Below are positions 44,531-54,367 of a stretch of DNA of 64,000 nt, piece by piece. The notes under the pieces were generated by a model. It was not told the DNA's origin and searched no databases. It saw only the letters and a program-made list of their open reading frames with translations. Source of the stretch: Akebia trifoliata (Eukaryota; Streptophyta; Magnoliopsida; Ranunculales; Lardizabalaceae); assembly GCA_017979445.1 (NCBI GenBank), contig CM030718.1:25849021-25913020 (forward strand), read 5' to 3'. A program made the position numbers and the translations under genes. How positions within the stretch are numbered: the stretch's first letter is position 1; each line of letters starts with the position of its first letter.

Positions 44531-44640
44531 GTTGAAGAATAAATATGGGGGTCTAAATTAAATGCAAATCTGAGGAAGATCTTAATTATGTACTATTTTT
44601 TAAATGTTAAGGAGAGAAATCAAAGTTGTACACTTACTAT

Positions 44641-45204
44641 GATTATGAAGTGTTGAGTGATAGTTTTTTGTTTCATAGCCCATATGTTTTCGTCTTGCAA
44701 GATAGCCAAACAAGCCTAACACGTTCTTCTGACAATTTCTACTTGTTTGGTGCAAGAATATTTAAGTTGACTGCCGATTCGTTCGATTAATTTTCTACTG
44801 AATCACTCGGCCATTATAAGTTATCGAATCTCAGAAGTGGAAAGAGGAAAAAAAAAATCTTATTTAGACATGCCCATCCATGTTTTGGTTAATATTAACG
44901 ATGCCCTATGTTTCCAAACTGATGACATGCCCTTTAGCTTGGTCTTTTCTGAAATATTTTTATATAATTGTCTAAATGCTCTCCTTCAACCTCTAACCAA
45001 AGACGCTTGATAATCTTCTCCCAAAAACCAGTCATCTCCAAGATCTCTTTTAAAATCGACATTGCTTGCCCGTTAGATGTTTATATCTTGAAATAATATA
45101 AAATACCACAACACTGTCACTCCCCTCTAATTTAACAAACTCCGCCTAAAATAAAAAACTATTACTCGACACCCTCATAATCATAGTAAGTTTACAGTTT
45201 GGAT
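44641..45204. other. Spacer between pseudogene leader and inverted fragment
   Basis: AT-rich. Positions 44940-45050 contain text of the AATGCTCTCCTTCAACC repeat family. No gene. Confidence 0.4.
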
Positions 45205-45860
45205 TCCTTCCTTAATATTCTAAAAATAGTAACATAATTAAGATTTCAAAATCCTCCCCAGATTTGTCTTCAATCCACAGACCCATTTTGTTCTTCAACA
45301 ATGAACCCAACAACTCCACTTTAGGTCTCACAAACAGTCTTCTTCTCTCTTCTACTAACAACCATCTCATATAGAGTTCTACCATTAGAGGAACAACATC
45401 TTCATCATCTGCTCTGTCTTTCATGCCAGAAGATCACTCGAATATTTCGAGCGGTTCGCATTCATCAAGGTCGGGTATGAAAATCTAAACCTAATTTCAT
45501 TTGATCTTTACTTCTAATATTGTAATTCCAAAGCCTGAACCACCCCACACTTGATCTTCCACTTGTTCCGCCGCCATTAAAAAAATTTCTTTGAGTAATT
45601 TTGACAAATAGATTGCGGGTATTCGATTGTCAATCGAAATACTCCCCCAATTGAGATGGCTAATGTTGATTCATTGAGTTTTAGCATTGAGGGTCGAAGT
45701 GAGATTAAATAGAAGTCGGATGATGGTTTGGGTTATCTCATTGGAGGGATCTTCACTTTATCTCCTGTCTTTCGCAAGATTGAGAAACTGCGATGTTTAT
45801 ATTGACTTACCTAATTCTAAGGCAACTTTCCTTAGTTTCACAAAATGACCTAAGTTTTTA
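45205..45860 (+). pseudogene. Inverted 5' fragment of the TNP gene
   Basis: On the plus strand, in the opposite direction to the other two copies, this stretch runs colinear with the leader and the first ~190 codons of the intact gene. It has the TTCTTCAACAATGAACCCA leader block, then AGTTCTACCATTAGAGG, TCTTTCATGCCAGAAGATCA, TTGAGTAATTTTGACAAA, GTCGAAGTGAGATTAAAT and TGTTTATATTGACTTACC, and stops at the TIR start. It has in-frame stops and indels. With the pseudogene it shares an insertion at about 45485-45525 (text like AAACCTAATTTCATTTGATC, then ATTGTAATTCC) that the intact gene lacks, so these two are closest relatives. About 80% identical to the intact gene by eye. Confidence 0.85.
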
Positions 45861-46018
45861 AAAGGTGTTGAGTAATAGTTTTCCTCCAATGCGTTTTAAA
45901 AATACCCACTAAATGTAGAAAACTTGCAAAGGAACACACTATCTATGAGGATAATATGGAAAAAATCAAGCGAATACCACAAACAAAGAAAAACAATATG
46001 AGAAGGCCAAGTAAGTAT

Positions 46019-46195
46019 CGCAACAATTCCATCTCTTCTAGACAACACAGGGATATCTGCACAAGAAACAACATCGTACCGCAACAATTCCATCTCTTCT
46101 AGACAACACAAGGATATCTGCACAAGAAACAACATCGTACCGCAACAATTCCATCTCTTCCAGACAACACAAGGATATCTGCACAAGAAACAACA
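46019..46195. repeat. 61 bp minisatellite, three units
   Basis: Units start at 46019, 46080 and 46141. Each opens with CGCAACAATTCCATCTCTTC and goes through AGACAACACA, GGATATCTGCACAAG and AAACAACAT. Units differ at only two or three positions. The array lies about 50 bp left of the duplication border at 46248. Confidence 0.92.
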
Positions 46196-46247
46196 TTTGG
46201 GCACTCCCTCTCCACAACTTCTTTAATGTGAACTTAAGTTACTTAAG

Positions 46248-49200
46248 GAAATCTATAGCTCACTATAAATGAATATGTGGGTGGCGTGTAAACGCTTCAT
46301 AATTCCTTAGTCAAACTATTTAGGTTCATAAACATGAATCCTTTGAAACCAAACAAAGGATGACTCTCTTTCATGTAAATATTGCACCAAACCACCGCAC
46401 ACCCCCAACCATGTGTACATGCAACAAGCGTGGTAAAAGTTAATCACTCAAATTCTATTGAACTTTGAGTTTAAAAAAAATATCAGAACATGTTACAGTA
46501 AATAATCTGCAAATACAGCCACCAATTCAAAGAGTTCTACACCCAAAAGGCAGAGAATAGAATCAGCTCCGAAAAACAAAGTTGATAACTGTTTAACATT
46601 CCAACATTCTCAGAAACAATATCTGGAGAGATAACCAAGGAAAAAACTCAGACCTCATAATAGAAATTTGATTAATGTTTCAATAAATGTGTGACATAAG
46701 TGTGAAATCAAGGGGAAGAAAAGCCATAAGGCAACAAATCTACGTTATAAAAGTTAATCACTCGTAAGAGATCCCTGTTATAAATAAAACCAGTCAGACC
46801 TAAAGTGTGTAGCATATTCAAAAGAAAACAATAAAAAAGGTGGCACATTGACACTTCTACAAGGATATAAAACATGAAAAAGCAAACATAATGCATTATT
46901 TCAAACTCAAAAGTCCCATATTCCTCATGATACAAAATTGGCAAACTTAAAAAATTAGTCATATCTTAAAACAACGTCATTTAAGGCAATCAGAACTTAT
47001 TTGATGCTCAACATTTGCTGGCTTATTAGATCACTTTTCTTGGGTATTTGATTGAAACTTTAAGAGTTTACCCATGGTGTTACAAGCAGATATCATTTCC
47101 GGATGATCCCATCCATAAAACACTTCTCGAATGCTTATCGCAGTTCTGCAAAGCTGTTGTCCGATGTCATATTCCCCACCTTGAAGCATAAGTTCTGCCC
47201 TTCTCTCAAGCAATGTTGCTTTCAAGAGAGCTAATTCTTGATAAAGGACCGGATTCAACTGGCTGGTTGACCCGGTCAAGCCTCCCCAACAAAGCAACTT
47301 CCCTAGCCCCTTATCAACCTGTGAACATAAAGACTCCTCCACTGCTTCCAATTCACTGGTGCATAAGCGCAAGAGCTCCAAAGCTGCACTGCACCGTGAA
47401 AATTTTGTGAAAGTATAAAGAGCTAAAGGTAGAGCTAATCGTTTTATGAAAAAAAGCAACTCAGAGACTTTGGGCCTGAGAATAGCAGGATTTGTTCCGA
47501 ACTTGAAGAGTGAGAAACTGGCAGCCCATATATGTTCATGTTGTTGAGGAAGAGATTCTCCAGCATTAATTGCCCGAAACATAGCTTGGACAACCCCATT
47601 ATCACCTCTTTTGCGAGCACATAAGTTGATAATTTCATGGAAATGGATATAGCCCTGCTTTGTGCTGTTTCTTGCAAAACCCAACCTTACCAACAGCATG
47701 GATGATTGTTCTTCCGACCTCTTAGTCTGTGACATGAGGCATCGACAAGTTACAACTCCCATAAATTTCTTCCAAATATTGACTGTATAATGCATTTCCA
47801 AGGCTTCAGATTTTGATGCCAAAGCCAATAGTGAAACGGGAATTGGTGATGGAGCAAACCAACCGCTCACTAGAGCCATTCTTGATGCCACCTCATCGAC
47901 ATTATTCAATATTAAGAAACAAACTTCTAGTAGTTGCAAGAGAAAGGGATTGCGTCTCAACACTGGATCTTCTACAGTAGTCCATGTGAGATCTCTATAG
48001 GGGACTTTTTCGATGGTGTCAAGTAGTCCTTGAGGGCTAATAGAAAGCTCAGAAAGGACTCCCCCTACAAGAGAGAGCCCAAATGTATGTCTACCCAATT
48101 TCTCTTCAATGATTTGAAGAGCATAATCTTCACCTGTTGAGATATTTTCTAACCTTCCTCTCATCAAGGCCATTGCCTCTGCGTGAGGTAAGTAAGAAAG
48201 CCTCAAAGGTTCCAAGTTCATTATCCGAGGAAGACGTGTGGATATAATTATATGAGTTTCACCACCAAAGCGTGGGAGCAACTCCATTATGCTCCTTCCA
48301 TCCCACCAATCATTCTCACGCTCCAAGTTATCAATCACAATCAAAAAGGGGATGTCCCGCATGAATTCTTTCCTCATTCTACGAATTGCTTCTTCCTCGA
48401 GTTCTTCAAAGCTTCGCGGTTTGTTCCTCTCGAGGCAAAGCTGGTTCTCAATGCTCACATCAACCTCTAGAAGAGGCGATAAATTCATGAAATTTTGACG
48501 AATATACCTCGCTTCCCCACCCACCCACAAAACCATTCTATACCTTTGAGTGAATCTATATGCGAACTCTATCAATAACTCCGTCTTACCTATTCCTCGC
48601 TCGCCAGATACACAAGCAATCCCTTTACCGTAAACTACCTTTGTAGACCTCTTCCTACTTGTTTGACTCCCCCCATCCTTCCCTCGAGAGAGTTTATAAT
48701 GCCTTTGTGGACTCCCACCACCTTCCATTTCGATCTCCTCCTCAGATTCCTTCCACACAACTGGTTCTTTGCCCTTACCCATACTTTTTTTTCGTTGATC
48801 TTCTATGTTCTTGCTCTTACTCTTCCTACCCACATTTGAGTTCTTTCTTTTATTGGTAGTTTTAAGTTCAAAACATTCACTCTGCCCATTCCCACTAACA
48901 TCACCAAACAACATGAGTTCAAGCTCGAAAAGTTCTCTCTTCCTTCCAACAAACTTATCATTCCTTGGAAAAGGAAATTCCTTCTTTTCCACCCTCTCTT
49001 TCCATCTTTTGACCCTCTCTACTACGCTTCTCTTCCCCAACCTTGTTCCCAAAAGAAGGATAGCCTCGGAAATGCAATCCCTCCAATTATTAGACCGAGC
49101 CTCTAATTTCCATCCATCCATCCGCGAAAGAGCATTGACGACCTCCTTCCATTCCTTACTCGTTCCCCCATAAGACCTCCAAAGATCCCCACCGTGCTTC

Positions 49201-50100
49201 TCCCACAACTCCCCTCGTTTTCCAATTATATCCATCACGACACAATCGCCAAGACCCAGACCATAAAAAATGGGAACCAAATTCTTCTTGGCCAAGAAAC
49301 TCTTGAGCTCATAGATGCTATAAGGATTTGAAAACGACTTCTTAGAAACAATAACCACTCCAAAAGTAGCAGCATTCATCGCCCTCTCAACTATAGTATG
49401 CCCCACCGCATTCTTACAGCGACTCCGATCAGCTGCAAAGCAAGAAACCCCTTGCAATTCCAGCTCTGCACGGAGCCATTTGGCGAATCTAAGCAATGTT
49501 GGCTTAGAACTAGGCAAGCCAATATAAACATCACAGCTCCTCAACCTTGCTGAAGATGGAAGAGAAGGCGAAGATCCCTCCAATAAGATACCCGAGCCAT
49601 CATCCGACTTCCATTTCATCTCACTTCGACCCTTGATGCTAAAACTCGATGAATCAGCATCGGTCATCCCAATCAGGGGAGTATTTCGATTGAAAATTCG
49701 ACTATCCTCAATCTGTTTGTCAAAATTACTCAAAGGAAAACCCATCAATGACAATGGAACAGTTGGAAGATCAACTTGGGGTGGTTCAGACTTTGGAATA
49801 GTATCAAATGAAATTCGGTTTTTCGTACCTGACTTCGAAGAATCAGAATCACCCGAAATATTCGAGCAATCGTCTGGCATGAAAGATAGAGCAGAGGATG
49901 AAGATATTGTACCTCTAATGGTGGAACTCTGCATGAGATGTTTGTTAGTGAAGGAGAGAGGAAGATTGTCTGTGAGACCTGAAGTAGAGTTAATGGGTTC
50001 ATTGTTAAAGAAGAGAATGAACCTCTGGATTGAAGGCAAATTTAGGAAGGATTTTTGAGATCTTAATTATGAACTATTTTTGGAAAGTTTAAGGAGGGAA
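46248..50100. repeat. Large duplication, unit B (holds the intact TNP gene)
   Basis: Partner of 40753-44640. It starts with AAGGAAATCTATAGCTCACT and ends in the leader near TTAAGGAGGGAAATCC. Open frames of about 85-96 codons in the shared 3' flank (46708-46962 and 41181-41471, minus) are kept merely because the DNA is recently copied. Confidence 0.88.
47031..49934 (-). CDS. TIR-NB-ARC-TPR protein (TNP/XTNX-type), intact and intronless
   Basis: Single open frame of 967 residues. The frame is open 35 codons further upstream to 50039, but that codon is TTG, and an in-frame TAA follows with no ATG between. The first ATG is at 49934-49932 and is chosen as start. Order: Ser-rich N-terminus (1-130); TIR-like domain about 133-300, opening SCDVYIGLPSSKPTLLRFAK, with Glu209 in NPYSIYELKSF at the place of the plant TIR catalytic Glu; basic linker with KRKNSNVGRKSKSK (about 363-375); P-loop GERGIGKT (444-451); Walker B FLIVIDNL (530-537); HIIISTRLPRI (561-571); FGLSLVGG for GLPL (618-625); helical TPR-like C-terminus to QEK. 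No LRRs. This matches the conserved plant TNP class (Arabidopsis AT5G56220/AT4G23440 type), unlike pathogen-specific TNLs. Role: TIR NADase-type signalling is likely but not proven here. A partial pseudogene and an inverted fragment lie to its left. Confidence 0.93.
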   Translation of the reverse strand: MQSSTIRGTISSSSALSFMPDDCSNISGDSDSSKSGTKNRISFDTIPKSEPPQVDLPTVPLSLMGFPLSNFDKQIEDSRIFNRNTPLIGMTDADSSSFSIKGRSEMKWKSDDGSGILLEGSSPSLPSSARLRSCDVYIGLPSSKPTLLRFAKWLRAELELQGVSCFAADRSRCKNAVGHTIVERAMNAATFGVVIVSKKSFSNPYSIYELKSFLAKKNLVPIFYGLGLGDCVVMDIIGKRGELWEKHGGDLWRSYGGTSKEWKEVVNALSRMDGWKLEARSNNWRDCISEAILLLGTRLGKRSVVERVKRWKERVEKKEFPFPRNDKFVGRKRELFELELMLFGDVSGNGQSECFELKTTNKRKNSNVGRKSKSKNIEDQRKKSMGKGKEPVVWKESEEEIEMEGGGSPQRHYKLSRGKDGGSQTSRKRSTKVVYGKGIACVSGERGIGKTELLIEFAYRFTQRYRMVLWVGGEARYIRQNFMNLSPLLEVDVSIENQLCLERNKPRSFEELEEEAIRRMRKEFMRDIPFLIVIDNLERENDWWDGRSIMELLPRFGGETHIIISTRLPRIMNLEPLRLSYLPHAEAMALMRGRLENISTGEDYALQIIEEKLGRHTFGLSLVGGVLSELSISPQGLLDTIEKVPYRDLTWTTVEDPVLRRNPFLLQLLEVCFLILNNVDEVASRMALVSGWFAPSPIPVSLLALASKSEALEMHYTVNIWKKFMGVVTCRCLMSQTKRSEEQSSMLLVRLGFARNSTKQGYIHFHEIINLCARKRGDNGVVQAMFRAINAGESLPQQHEHIWAASFSLFKFGTNPAILRPKVSELLFFIKRLALPLALYTFTKFSRCSAALELLRLCTSELEAVEESLCSQVDKGLGKLLCWGGLTGSTSQLNPVLYQELALLKATLLERRAELMLQGGEYDIGQQLCRTAISIREVFYGWDHPEMISACNTMGKLLKFQSNTQEK

Positions 50101-50220
50101 ATCCAAGCTGTTGCTTGTTCACACGAGTTAATGAGGACCCAAGAGAGAAAAAAAATACGAGTATGGAAGGTGCTTCCTCTCGTTTCCTTAAATGGAGCCA
50201 GAATGGAAGAGAGAGGATTG

Positions 50221-50243
50221 TCCTCTCTCTCTCTCTCTCTCCT
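50221..50243. repeat. (CT)n microsatellite upstream of the TNP gene
   Basis: About ten CT units roughly 290 bp upstream of the ATG. On the transcript strand this is a GA run, within the probable promoter or leader. Confidence 0.85.
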
Positions 50244-50476
50244 CTGAAATTCGATTTAGTTTAGGTTTGAAACTCCTCTGAGACCACACTTCAAATCTGT
50301 GATTTTTTTTTTTCAGATATAAGTAAGTGGTTGGTTGGCAATAAGTAAAAGTTGGGGTGCCAATAAAAACTCTCTCATTTTATTTTATTTTATCTTTGTA
50401 TAGATTTCTATTTTTTTGGTTTTTAGATTTTATATGAGCCTAATCAAAATGGTAAACAATGAACTTGTTTAAACCT

Positions 50477-50902
50477 ATTTTACCCAATTCATACTGGGGT
50501 TCGTAAAATCAAGCAAACCACAAACCACCAAATTTTAGTTGGGTTGGGTGACCCAAAGCATGAAATTCGACAAACCCACCATTTTGGTTTGACAAATCAA
50601 ATATTTTTTGAATTTATTTTTTATTTTTTTCATTGTTCATATTTTAAATTTAGATTATTTTACGAATTTATTTATATTTAACTTAGAATATTTAATATTA
50701 TAATTGTAATTATAACTTATATATTTGAATTATATATATATCTATATATATGTACAAGCGAACCAAGCTAGCGAAACGATCTAGGAACCCAAAAATGAAT
50801 TTTCTATACCTATCCCTACAGACCAGGTACATTTTAAATTGTCGAACCACGAACTCCGAACCCAAATTTGAACCGACAAACCAGATAACATAGGTTTGAA
50901 CA
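50477..50902. mobile_element. hAT-like foldback nested in the MITE
   Basis: Ends CCTATTTTACCC and GGGT-type text to ATAACATAGG are inverted (CCTATNTTA). Inside are AACCCACC / TTTGGTTTGAC motifs. The surrounding AACTTGTTTAAA and TTTGAACAAGTG rebuild the uninterrupted sequence seen at about 51328-51343. Confidence 0.6.
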
Positions 50903-50970
50903 AGTGTCATAATGTTTTATAATTCTTGAGCCAAACCTTTTATAATGTTTGAATGGTATGTTTTAATCTT

Positions 50971-51180
50971 CTTTTTTTTTTTTTTTTTGTTAGTCCCAGG
51001 GAGTATCCCCACCTTTAGTGAGACTAATCTAATTGGGACCGCACACACCATCTAACACCCTGTCAGGTGTTACAATATTTAAATAGTCACATTTCTCTGA
51101 AGGGGCATGTAGAGATTCAAAGACACAACTTGAAGAGCAAACTCAATCGCTCCTTACCATCTCAACTAACCTCTGTGGGT
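50971..51180 (-). mobile_element. SINE, family B, with exact 12 bp target-site duplication
   Basis: TGTTTTAATCTT occurs at 50959-50970 and again at 51181-51192. Between them, read on the minus strand: a head with AGGTTAGTTGAGATGGTAAG, then the 3' motif AGATTAGTCTCACTAAAGG, then TGGGGATACTCCCTGGGACT and a poly-A tail (poly-T at 50971-50989 on plus). 210 bp. Family mates: 14984-15059 and 57945-58170. Confidence 0.9.
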
Positions 51181-51420
51181 TGTTTTAATCTTTAATTGGG
51201 GTGTAATAAGTAAAAGTTGGGGTGCCAGTAAGAACTCTCTCTCTCATTTTATTTATTTAGTTATTATAGATTTCTATTTTTTTGGGTTTAAGTCATTATA
51301 TGAGTCTAATCATAATGGTAAACAATGAAATTGTTTGAACAAGTGTTATACTGTTTTCTAATCATAATTGGGTGTAATAAGTAAAAGTTGAGGTGCCAAT
51401 AGTAGCTCTCTTATTTTATT

Positions 51421-52025
51421 GCAACTCTTTTGATCTTCATTCCTTAGAAATTTCATACCCACATCAAGAAACTCTAACACTTGAATGCTTAGGAAAGCCT
51501 TATTAGTTTTTTCTTCATCAACTCTAGGCAGATTAGCTTCAACTCTGCTACTTCAAGCCAAGGATGTTTGTTTTGTTATGTTAGAGATGTTTCACTATCT
51601 GTTAGTGGAAAATGCATTGTATTTTGTGATAGAGATGTTAAAGATGCTTGTTTTATGTTAGGATTTTTTTTTTTAAATAGTATTAATTCTTTTTTTTTAT
51701 GATATATATTTTTTTTTTCATTTTAAATGCTCAACCAAACAATTACAATATTTTACAATTGTTTTTTTTTTGAATGGTCTACCAAGCACTAGAATTGTAA
51801 ATGATCGTGAAAGATAGAAAATGCAAAATTTTACATTTTCCTATCTTTTGTGGCAAATCAAGCAAGGTCGCAATGATTATGACGGTGATGAGTAATAATT
51901 TATTTTTTAAGCTGAGTTTGTTAATTTGGAGGGGGGTGACAGTGTTTTCGTATTTTTAAAATTTAAGGATTCTTATATTATTTCAAGATAGAAACGTCTA
52001 ACCGGCAAGCAACGTTGGTTTTTAA
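51421..52025. other. AT-rich spacer; no gene
   Basis: Pyrimidine- and A/T-rich. No coding or RNA feature seen. Confidence 0.4.
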
Positions 52026-52400
52026 AAGAGAGATGCTATTGGCAGCCCAACTTTTACTTATCACATCTCTAATTAAAAATAAAGAAAATAAAGGAATAGT
52101 TGAGAATAAGTAAAAGTTAGGGCACAAATAGCAAAGCTCTCTCTCTCTCTTCTTTTTGTTAGGTTTCTATTTTTTTTAGGTTGACTTTATATGAGCCTAA
52201 TCATAATTATGAACAACTATTTAAATTCTTTGACCAGATATTAGAATGCTTTGTAATGTTGACATTATAATTTGAGTCAAATTTTTGTAATGTTTGAATT
52301 TTGAAGAGTATGTTTGTCTTTAATTACATAGTGATAAATAATTTAAGTAATTGGGATGTAATAAATAAAAAGTTGGTGTGCTAATAGTAATTTTCTTTTC
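52026..52400. mobile_element. MITE, 'CCCAACTTTTACTTATCAC' family
   Basis: GAGAGATGCTATTGGCAGCC, then CAACTTTTACTTATCACATC at the left. GGATGTAATAAATAAAAAGT, then TGGTGTGCTAATAGTAATT at the right. The middle block TATATGAGCCTAATCATAAT is shared with 50330-51420. Confidence 0.65.
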
Positions 52401-52714
52401 AAACTCGAGTAGTATGTCTAATTAGTCAAGTCAAATTATTTTAAAATTTAGAGTTTTGGGGCCATTCATTTGCAAAGTTTTGACGAGACAATTTGGTCTC
52501 CTTTGTTCTACTGAAAATTGCATTTCCAAGAGACTCTCTTGTTTCCTTATTGTAAAGACAAAAATGTAAGAAAACGATTTTCAAAAGACTCTTTGAAAGC
52601 AAATTTAAAATAAATGGTGATATTCCATTTGCCACATATAGAGTGTCTCCAATACTAATTATAAGTAGAAGAATAATAAAATATTTGAGAGATTTTTAAG
52701 GTTAAAAAATAAAA

Positions 52715-53045
52715 AAACATTTTTCTTACTAATTTAATATGATTTCAAATCTTATTCCAGGTCCTTGGGAAATGAACGCAATGGCTTACCACATTGACAA
52801 TCCAACTCAACATCCTTCGAGATTTTATAGAAAAACTTAGATTAAAAAATAAATAAACAAATAAACTTCATCAAAGGTGTTGAAAATGGATGGTTACCGA
52901 ACTCTCATAACTTAAAATTAAAATTCAACAGTGAAACATAATGTTGTTCTCTACAAGTTTGTGATATCGGATCATGTTTTTGAATGTCAAGATATGAACT
53001 CACGGCCTTTAGTAAGATTTGAATAGATTTTAGTGTTAGAGGAAG
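52715..53045. repeat. Dispersed ~330 bp repeat, copy 3
   Basis: TTTTTCTTACTAATTTAATA, then CACATTGACAATCCAACTC, AGATTTTATAGAAAAACTTA, CTTCATCAAAGGTG, ATGGATGGTTACCGAACTC, AAATTCAACAGTGAAA and CGGATCATGTTTTTGAATG, in the same order as copies 1, 2 and 4. Confidence 0.7.
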
Positions 53046-53327
53046 ACTTTTGTGGGATAAACGTAGTTGGAGCAGATGCGTCGAATAGAATTGAATGAAC
53101 TTTTTACGATAAGATTTTAATGATAAATTGTTGTTTTCAAGGCAAGTTCTTTCTTACATTTAATTGTCTAGAAAATTACCATAAGCAAAAATAACCAAGG
53201 TGACATTGCATAGGTGAGAAACAAGAAACAAGTTTTGAGGCTCTAAGAGCAACTCCACGATAATATTCCATAATGGAGAAGAAGAATATTATGGACCACC
53301 ATTTTACATAATCAAAGGGTTTGCACT

Positions 53328-53820
53328 TAGAGGTGTAAATTAAGTCCGTCGACCAGCTAACCCGGCCCAACCAACAAAACAAGGGCTAGGGCCTACATAT
53401 AGCGCCCGCAAAGGTAGTGCCGGATTTAATAATTTTTCTAGTAGTTAAATCCGGGTTGGGCTAGAGCGTTATAGTACCAACCCGGCCCACTAAAATCTTA
53501 TAGAAATATTTATAATATATTTAATTAGAATAATATTTTTTTTCATATAAGCAAAATATATTGTCTAATTATAATTTAACTCTCATTTATAGCTTTAATA
53601 GGTTAATAAGACATTAATTTGAACTTCAATTGGACAGTCTTCAAACACGTACAAAGCCCAAACCCGACTCGAGTCAAGCCCAATCTTGTTAGGGTCAGAC
53701 TAGGCTTAGTCGACTTAGGCTTGATACTAGTATAGGGCTGGTCTAAGTAGAGCCCGCCTTTTTAGGGTTGGGTTAGGGCTCAACCAAGCCCAGCCCGAAC
53801 CTGCTCATTGACACATCTAT
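53328..53820. mobile_element. hAT-like foldback
   Basis: Starts TTAGAGGTGTAAATTAAGTC and ends GCTCATTGACACATCTATTT, inverted repeats with mismatches. Inside, CTAACCCGGCCCAACC and GGTTGGGTTAGGGC are mirrored. An 88-codon frame at 53808 just to its right has no recognisable match. Confidence 0.6.
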
Positions 53821-54298
53821 TTGCACCCCAACCATGTCTTCCAATATACTTTTCAATAAATATTTTTAATTCAACCCAAATGGATCAAGTTGAGATGTCT
53901 GACTGCATTGGAGACCCTAGAATCCAAAATGATTCTCTAAAATGGCAGTTGGGGGTAGAAGTTTTAGGAACCAAAAAGATAAAACAACTCTACCTGCCTT
54001 CCATTTTGAAGTTTGAAAGCTTGAAATTCGAAAATGAAAGGGGTTTTGGAAGACTGCATTGGAGACCCCTCTAGTGGATTTTGCACTCCAAAATGACAGT
54101 TGAGAGAAATGGAAGAGGTTTTGGAAGATGCGTTAGATTTTCTCTAAAAGAGCTGGAAACAAGACTTCAATGGTGGACGAGGATTGACGTGGTTGGAGCG
54201 GGTATGAGTCCACACACAATATTTGAATGGTTTTTTTAAGATAAACTTTTGATGATGAGAATGTTGATTTGTTGGGTTAAATCGTGATTCCATGGTTC

Positions 54299-54329
<31 letters not shown>

Positions 54330-54367
54330 TCATGGAGACATATTTGATTTGACTAGTATTTTAATGG

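Larger units (their letters stand above)
40753..44640. repeat. Large duplication, unit A (holds the TNP pseudogene)
   Basis: From AAGGAAATCTATAGCTCACT (40753) this stretch is colinear with 46248-50100. The match covers the 3' flank, the gene body and the 5' leader. By eye, identity is about 97% from 40753 to about 42660 but drops to roughly 80-85% from there to 44640. Unit B contains the intact gene. Confidence 0.88.
50330..51420. mobile_element. Nested 'CCCCAACTTTTACTTATTAC' MITE cluster
   Basis: The outer MITE begins GCAATAAGTAAAAGTTGGGG and ends near AAGTTGAGGTGCCAATAGTA. Inside are repeated blocks: GTGCCAATAAAAACTCTC, TATATGAGCCTAATC, ATGGTAAACAATGAA, TTAATTGGGGTGTAATAAGT. At least two MITE copies are joined. 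One is split by a foldback (about 50477-50902) and by a SINE (50971-51180), giving a readable order of insertions. Confidence 0.7.

Noticed and set aside
45205..45860. A separate small plus-strand gene
   Set aside because: It is colinear with the TNP leader and N-terminus but has stops and indels, and it ends abruptly at the TIR start.
49935..50039. Start of the TNP protein at 50039
   Set aside because: The codon there is TTG. The first ATG in frame is at 49934, with an in-frame stop upstream.
49633..50058. A long plus-strand open frame opposite the TNP N-terminus, with a counterpart at 45212-45424
   Set aside because: It is the antisense shadow of the real coding strand; the 45212-45424 frame is likewise the antisense shadow of the inverted fragment.
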